Notes under the pieces: generated by a model
Told to the model about the DNA's origin: nothing
The model's input: the letters and a program-made list of their open reading frames with translations, nothing else
Database searches by the model: none
In this document: positions 22,561 to 27,362 of the stretch, one piece after another
Layout of the letters: each line of letters begins with the position of its first letter
How positions within the stretch are numbered: the first letter of the stretch is position 1
Translations under genes and position numbers: made by a program
NCBI GenBank assembly: GCA_033557685.1
Contig: JAWQRN010000667.1
Location: 1-27,362 of the forward strand
Length of the DNA stretch: 27,362 nt
Origin: Sperchopsis tessellata
Lineage: Eukaryota > Arthropoda > Insecta > Coleoptera > Hydrophilidae
Direction of reading: 5' to 3'

Positions 22561-23571
22561 TACAGAATAATATAGTTCCTAAAAATAGAGGACGATGGGT
22601 CAAAAATAATTCATTGCAGGGTTGTTGCCGCATTAAGGGATGATGAAACATATTATTTTCAAACGAAATGTTGATCTAAACTCTTCCGATGGTGGAATTT
22701 TTTTTTCAAGATGACCTATTGTGTGGTGACCCATGAAGACCTTAATCGAACACATAGTATAAACAATTGAATATTTCTCACTTTAAGATCGACAGATACG
22801 TGTTATTGACAATCAGTACGGAATATGGGAAGTAAGTGTTCAATATGACGATTTGCGCATAATTGGGATGTCTGCGTAATGGATATACGGATTATTTACA
22901 TATTTGGAAAATGGTACGGAAAATAAATTTGGTTGCCTTCTATGATGACAGACATTTTTTGAAACTTGGTACGTGACATATTTAACGCATTGGTCATCTG
23001 CGTGAGTAATAAAAATCACACATTTCCAAAGTTGTACAACAACTCAAAGACCTCGAGTAAAAATTTTAAATTAATTCTTTGTGATCTACTTTTCAAGTTA
23101 TACTTTAACTATTACAATTTATTTTGCTACTCTTACCTAAATTCCATAATAAGCCAAATAAGCATAGGCATAAGCAAAATAATTTTTTCTAAAATGTAAT
23201 TCACATTTACCTAAGGTGAATAAAGTTCGACAAATTATTAATATCTGTAGGATTAGACATCTACCGCACCTAACTCCGACATTTTTTTTATTCAAAAACC
23301 CCAAACAAATAATTTTTTGGGTTAAACGGTTTGCATGCAAATATGTTAAACAATGGTTTATTTTCATAAAATAATACTATTTACAAAATAATAACCTTAA
23401 ACAATTTTTTGTTGACTCGAATTTTCCTTTATATACAATTATCTCCTTTCCTAAACTTTCTAATCATAGAAATACTCCTTTTATTATTTCCACAGCCTCA
23501 GGTTAGCTTTTTTTGTGTTAAAATAAACACGATACCAAAGCCCATCATAATACGAACTATAAGTATGTAGC
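22561..23571. other. Upstream of the Penelope relic, unassigned
   Basis: On the minus strand the first half of the Penelope RT would be expected here. I see only a doubtful trace near 22600-22650. Bases 22820-22960 read openly on the minus strand but match nothing I know. The short plus frame at 22966-23199 and minus frame at 23137-23367 overlap and look like chance. Confidence 0.35.
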
Positions 23572-23630
23572 AGTGATCAGACCATCCGTTCAAGTACTAA
23601 CCACGTGCAGCCCAGTTAATCAGCGGAAGG
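23572..23630 (-). other. 5S-rRNA-like fragment (box C region)
   Basis: The minus strand reads CGTGGTTAGTACTTG (23605-23591), identical or nearly so to the 5S rRNA internal-promoter region GGTTAGTACTTGGATGGG. GATGGTC follows and TTAA-CTGGGCTGCA precedes, which loosely resembles the TTAAGCAGCGTCGGG preceding that box in arthropod 5S. The fragment is about 60 bases; the 5' and 3' halves of 5S are not visible. It may be a 5S pseudogene scrap or the head of a decayed 5S-derived SINE. The match rests mainly on one 15-base word. Confidence 0.4.
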
Positions 23631-24376
23631 AAAATGTATTGTTCTAATACCCTGGCTAATTTTTTACCTGACAATATATACTCTGAAACCTCTACACGAT
23701 TTCCATTTGGAAACACCATTCGTATGTAATTACATAATATCATATTAGAATAAAGATGTGATTTTTTACAAAGTAAGTCGATAAGTTCATTTCCATCTAT
23801 AAATAATGTGTCTATAGATCTGTGTTTTTAATTTAATAAATCTAATATAGAAGGCGATGCAAACTAGACTGAATATTTCAAATGGCAATCAGAATTTTTA
23901 GCGGTATATTTCGAAACTTGCAATCGAATCAGTGTAAAATTGAGTTCATGACAGAAGCTATATTTCATCTGTTATTGTAGAACTAAGCAGGGAACGTGGA
24001 TTGTATTGCCCCTGTGTGCAAATTACAAAACTATAAAATGACGTTTGGTGCCCACTGCTTCCATTTGAGCCTCATAGATGAAATGAAATCCAGAAATATT
24101 AAAACTCATATTCCCATTGCCAGTGGATTGGTTTGATATACGAGTTAAACTGTTTCAGTTTAAATTAAAATTTACATTTTACTGTAATTTTATAGATGAT
24201 ATACAAACTGCGTTACAAATATTGTTAGACGTAAAAACACTAATTAAATCTCATAAGTATAGTAGGTGTAGTTACTATCAAGAATTTGAATTGAAAGTAA
24301 AAACAATTAAAACGTATGTTTTTATAGGAGAAACAATTCAAGATGAACATAAATAAATAAACATTTATTTTGTTAA
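23631..24376. other. Spacer with one short frame, unassigned
   Basis: A 79-codon plus frame (24117-24356, TTG at its start, no ATG) ends just before the Penelope tail. No motif is recognised. It might be the end of an older element into which the tail inserted. Confidence 0.35.
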
Positions 24377-24567
24377 TAGCACTTCTGTGAGCTACATATT
24401 AATCTATGCTTAACACTATTTAGAGCTGGTCGACACCTGCAACTAGCCATTTTCAGAGCTATATCGCAATTTATAATTAGCACTATTAGAGCTACATATC
24501 TTGATAATGTTCCTTGCAACGGTGAATTGTGTGTAATTCACGATTAACTTCTGGAAAACCTGAAGAT
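24377..24567 (+). mobile_element. Isolated Penelope tail, four 33-34-bp units
   Basis: Unit starts at 24377, 24411, 24444 and 24478 (spacing 34, 33, 34) share TAGCACTNTTNAGAGCTACAT. The last unit runs into CTTGATAATGTTCC and then ATTCACGATTAACTTCTGGAAAACCTGAAGA, the same terminal block as at 842-1029. The length (about 191 bp) is close to the 188 bp of that copy. The GAAACGTTGG segment is lost here. No clear flanking duplication was found. Confidence 0.75.
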
Positions 24568-27362
24568 TTCTAAGCCACCAAATATTTTCGATGAAATATT
24601 ATTGGTTGGAAATTTTACCGTTAAATTCCTTGAAAAAAGAACTTTGTTAGTAATAATTTAATTAATATAATGTGTTCGTTTAAATAACCTAAAAAGAAGC
24701 AATGATTTTGATCGTGTGGCCACTCTGAATCTTATATTGCAACATGTTCCATATTGTGTTATCGCACCGTTTTGTTTATAAACAAATTCAGCCTACTGAG
24801 TCAAAGTAATGGCGCCAAAATGATGATTCAAGGAGTTTTTTCTCTGCGTTAACACACCGGTTTGAACACAACACTTCTGTTTAGGAAATTGGAGCACGAA
24901 AATGATATCCATTGAAGGATACAATTATATATCCGAGTTCAAATTGTCAATTTTTCTTAAACTCAATGTTACTATTAAATTTTAGGTCCACCTGTTAATA
25001 TATAGCAACAAAATGTCAGCACTGATTAATTTAAGAGACAACCGTTAGAAAAAATTGTTTGAATATTGTAACGGCAATTTTAGATAGCATGAAGGAACTG
25101 ATGACTTGTATTCTAGTATTCAGAAAGATGTTAATTGAAATCGATACTAAAAATAAATTAAAGAGCACGTTTGCCAATTTTACTGCAGCTAAGAGTGAGT
25201 GTTTTGAGGGAAGTTTATTTTAAATTAGAAGGAGACACCGTCTCCGGAATTGCATTCATCGCCTTCCTTTGTGTACCGAATAAAACTGCGTTGCATAAGC
25301 TCTGAGAATTACCGATTGTCATTCTTCTGCTATTTTAGAGTTAGATATGTGATACATAAGTTCATAAAAAGATCAAATTAGTTAGCAGAGGCGTTTCATA
25401 TATAATGATTTTCCTTTATTCGTAAATGCCCTACCTTATTATATACCTGGGAGTAATAATTTACTTATCTATGGCATCACTTTTATGGATGCTCCTTGTA
25501 CTTTCACATATTGGTGGTTAAATACCAATAAAAGATTAAGCGGGGGAAAAACAAAAAAAAGAATACTTCACTAATATAGCCTCCAATTTATGTCCTGGAG
25601 ATGGTTATTGATTTCACGCTAACATGAAATGAACAAATTCTATTCCTCAGATACTAATTTTCGGAAGACCTGCTTATATATAGAAGTTGTTAGAGTATAC
25701 TGATTTAAGATCAGCTTTAATGATCTATCATTCTCTCTTTCACAAGGAGATGATATATAAGTTGTTTTGTAGAGCAATATATCCAATCAATCTATTAAAA
25801 ACGCTGTTAGCTTTATTTTTAAAATAAATCATAATGTGAACTGCAAGGATTACTTCGTTTGCTTGGGTACAATGTGGTTACTATAGGCATTAATCTATTT
25901 CATCATAATTTTCAAACCAGTTATAAGGCAAATTTAATAGTAGGTTAGATGAGTTTACACAACCAAGTTCTTAGTGATATTAAAGACTACACACTTATAT
26001 GTAATAATACAATAAAATTTAATGTACTTGTACATTGTAAGTGTTTATTTCTATTCTAAATGTAAATTTCATATCTCTTTAAAAGGGCAATGGATGGTCG
26101 GAATTTATTGATTGGTGCTTTATAACATGTGCAAATTATTTCTTGACGAGGCCTTGTGAGTTCAATAAAAATAAATTAGGAGTAAATACATTATAAATAA
26201 AAAATGTAGCTGAATAATCATAGAAATATTACTATTACCATAAATCGATACATTTTTATCTAAATTTAATTAACTTTATGAGTTCTCATAGCAAAAAAAG
26301 AAGTGTTGCAGTTTTGTTAAAATCGATTAAAAATAAGAATACAACTGAAAATGGAATATTGACTAAACTTACTCGAAATAAATAAACATAACTTGTTTCG
26401 TCAACATTGAATTAAAGTTGCCAGGTAGCTTACAAATCGATATTATCCAGACTGATATACTGGAACAGGCAGAAGACTACACATTACTTTAGGAGTAATC
26501 ACTTGCTATAGAAAAGACGTTGACAAAAAAAAAACATTTTATTACTGACGGGTTAAGGAACAATATACCTAAATATAATATTGTATGAATTTATGGCATT
26601 GAAATTCAGATGTGTATATACTATTGGCCTTAATATAGGCAAACATAATTTTCAGGCAGGTAACAAAAAAATTGCACTAAATGGTTACGAATTTCCTGAG
26701 AAATTTTACGTACCTGTAAAGTAAGTATCTGATTATATATATATATTAGTTAACAGTATTTTACGTTTTAAAATCTAGAAAAAATTGACAGCTGTTGCAA
26801 TTTATAATATTGTACTGATAAATGTGCTATTTACAGTAAATTCCAAATTGCCAACTTAATTTCGTATGATGTGCTATTTTAAAATTAAATTCCTAACACC
26901 CGATGATTGATATATTCATGATATTGTATCGGATTGAATGAGACAGAGCTATTAGTTTATAAAGCAAAATGTGTTGATGGTTTTGTATAGTTTTCTATTT
27001 CATTTCAAAGATATGAAAGGTGTTAGTTTATTACAAAGATCTGGTTCTCTTTTTCTGTCTCTTTTTGACCGTCCAATGTAATAATTTTAATAATTTTGAC
27101 AGTCAGTTTTATAGATTGTAGGTTATTTATATATTGTGAATAAGGTTTCAAAGTTATTTTGATGGCGATGCGCTATTTTTATATTACATGGTTTAAATAT
27201 GTTTTGTAACCGATAGGAGAAGATATTTTATGTTTGTATCTATTTGTTGCGTTATGTTTCTGCTTTTTTTATGTAAAATTTGATGTTCTGTTTTTATGAT
27301 TTTGTTGATTGTATCTAAATGATAGTTGTTGTTTTGTAGGTTTTATCTAATTGCAGTTAAAT
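24568..27362. other. AT-rich 3' region, nothing identified
   Basis: I read all frames without finding a protein block, RNA gene, inverted repeat or array. From about 26930 the plus strand becomes T-rich and C-poor up to the window end. Confidence 0.45.

Noticed and set aside
22600..22650. Trace of the KGNATVV block of the Penelope RT
   Set aside because: The minus strand reads NAATTLQ with a stop soon after; the resemblance is too short to annotate.
23281..23330. AACCCCAAACAAATAATTTTTTGGGTT hairpin as a terminator-like structure
   Set aside because: The stem is short and A/T-heavy, and no transcript can be tied to it.
27290..27356. T-rich tract ending in TAATTGCAG, like an intron 3' end
   Set aside because: No downstream exon can be seen in the six bases left, and T-rich runs followed by AG are common in this DNA.
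1..27362. tRNA genes, CRISPR arrays, prokaryotic operons or an intact host gene
   Set aside because: No tRNA-like B box with a matching cloverleaf, no spaced direct-repeat array, and no long open frame with a coherent start and stop were found.

Overview
The window is AT-rich, intron-style eukaryotic DNA with very few long open frames. It has no operons, no ribosome binding sites and no intact gene. Every stretch I can identify is a decayed transposable element. The mix is a ZBED5-like hAT transposon, a mariner-type transposon, two families of endonuclease/reverse-transcriptase LINEs, a Penelope-like element (PLE) with its GIY-YIG endonuclease, and a fragment like the DUF4817 helix-turn-helix of arthropod transposases. 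This mix points to an arthropod, probably an insect with a large repeat-rich genome. I cannot name the species. All protein matches are from my memory of the families, not from a search.

Layout. An (AT)n tract opens the window and abuts a hAT fossil (about 39-2386, +). A 188-bp Penelope-type tail sits inside the hAT gene and is flanked by a 9-bp target duplication. A first LINE fossil lies at about 3181-5030 (+). An unidentified stretch at 5765-6097 is open on both strands. A 229-bp inverted-repeat (MITE-like) element lies at 8230-8458. A mariner transposase fossil runs at 8710-9756 (-), with a DUF4817-like scrap at 10262-10420 (-). A two-unit direct repeat lies at 12397-12542, followed by a second (AT)n tract at 14069-14129. 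A second, different LINE lies at about 14390-16740 (+) and is close to full length over its coding part. After a long featureless AT-rich stretch comes a Penelope-like element at about 21272-22560 (-). Then come a short 5S-rRNA-like scrap at about 23572-23630 (-) and a further truncated Penelope tail at 24377-24567 (+). The last 2.8 kb shows nothing I can name.

How the parts relate. The clearest link is between the three Penelope tails (842-1029, 21272-21415 and 24377-24567). All three carry a tandem array of 33-34-bp units followed by the same terminal block. At 21272-21415 that tail lies directly downstream of Penelope coding sequence. The two isolated tails are therefore best read as 5'-truncated Penelope insertions, one of them landing inside the already resident hAT element. 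Nothing here looks like a functioning host gene or a new working system. The interest lies in nested-insertion history, the repeated tail and its possible hammerhead-ribozyme relic, and a few unexplained segments.
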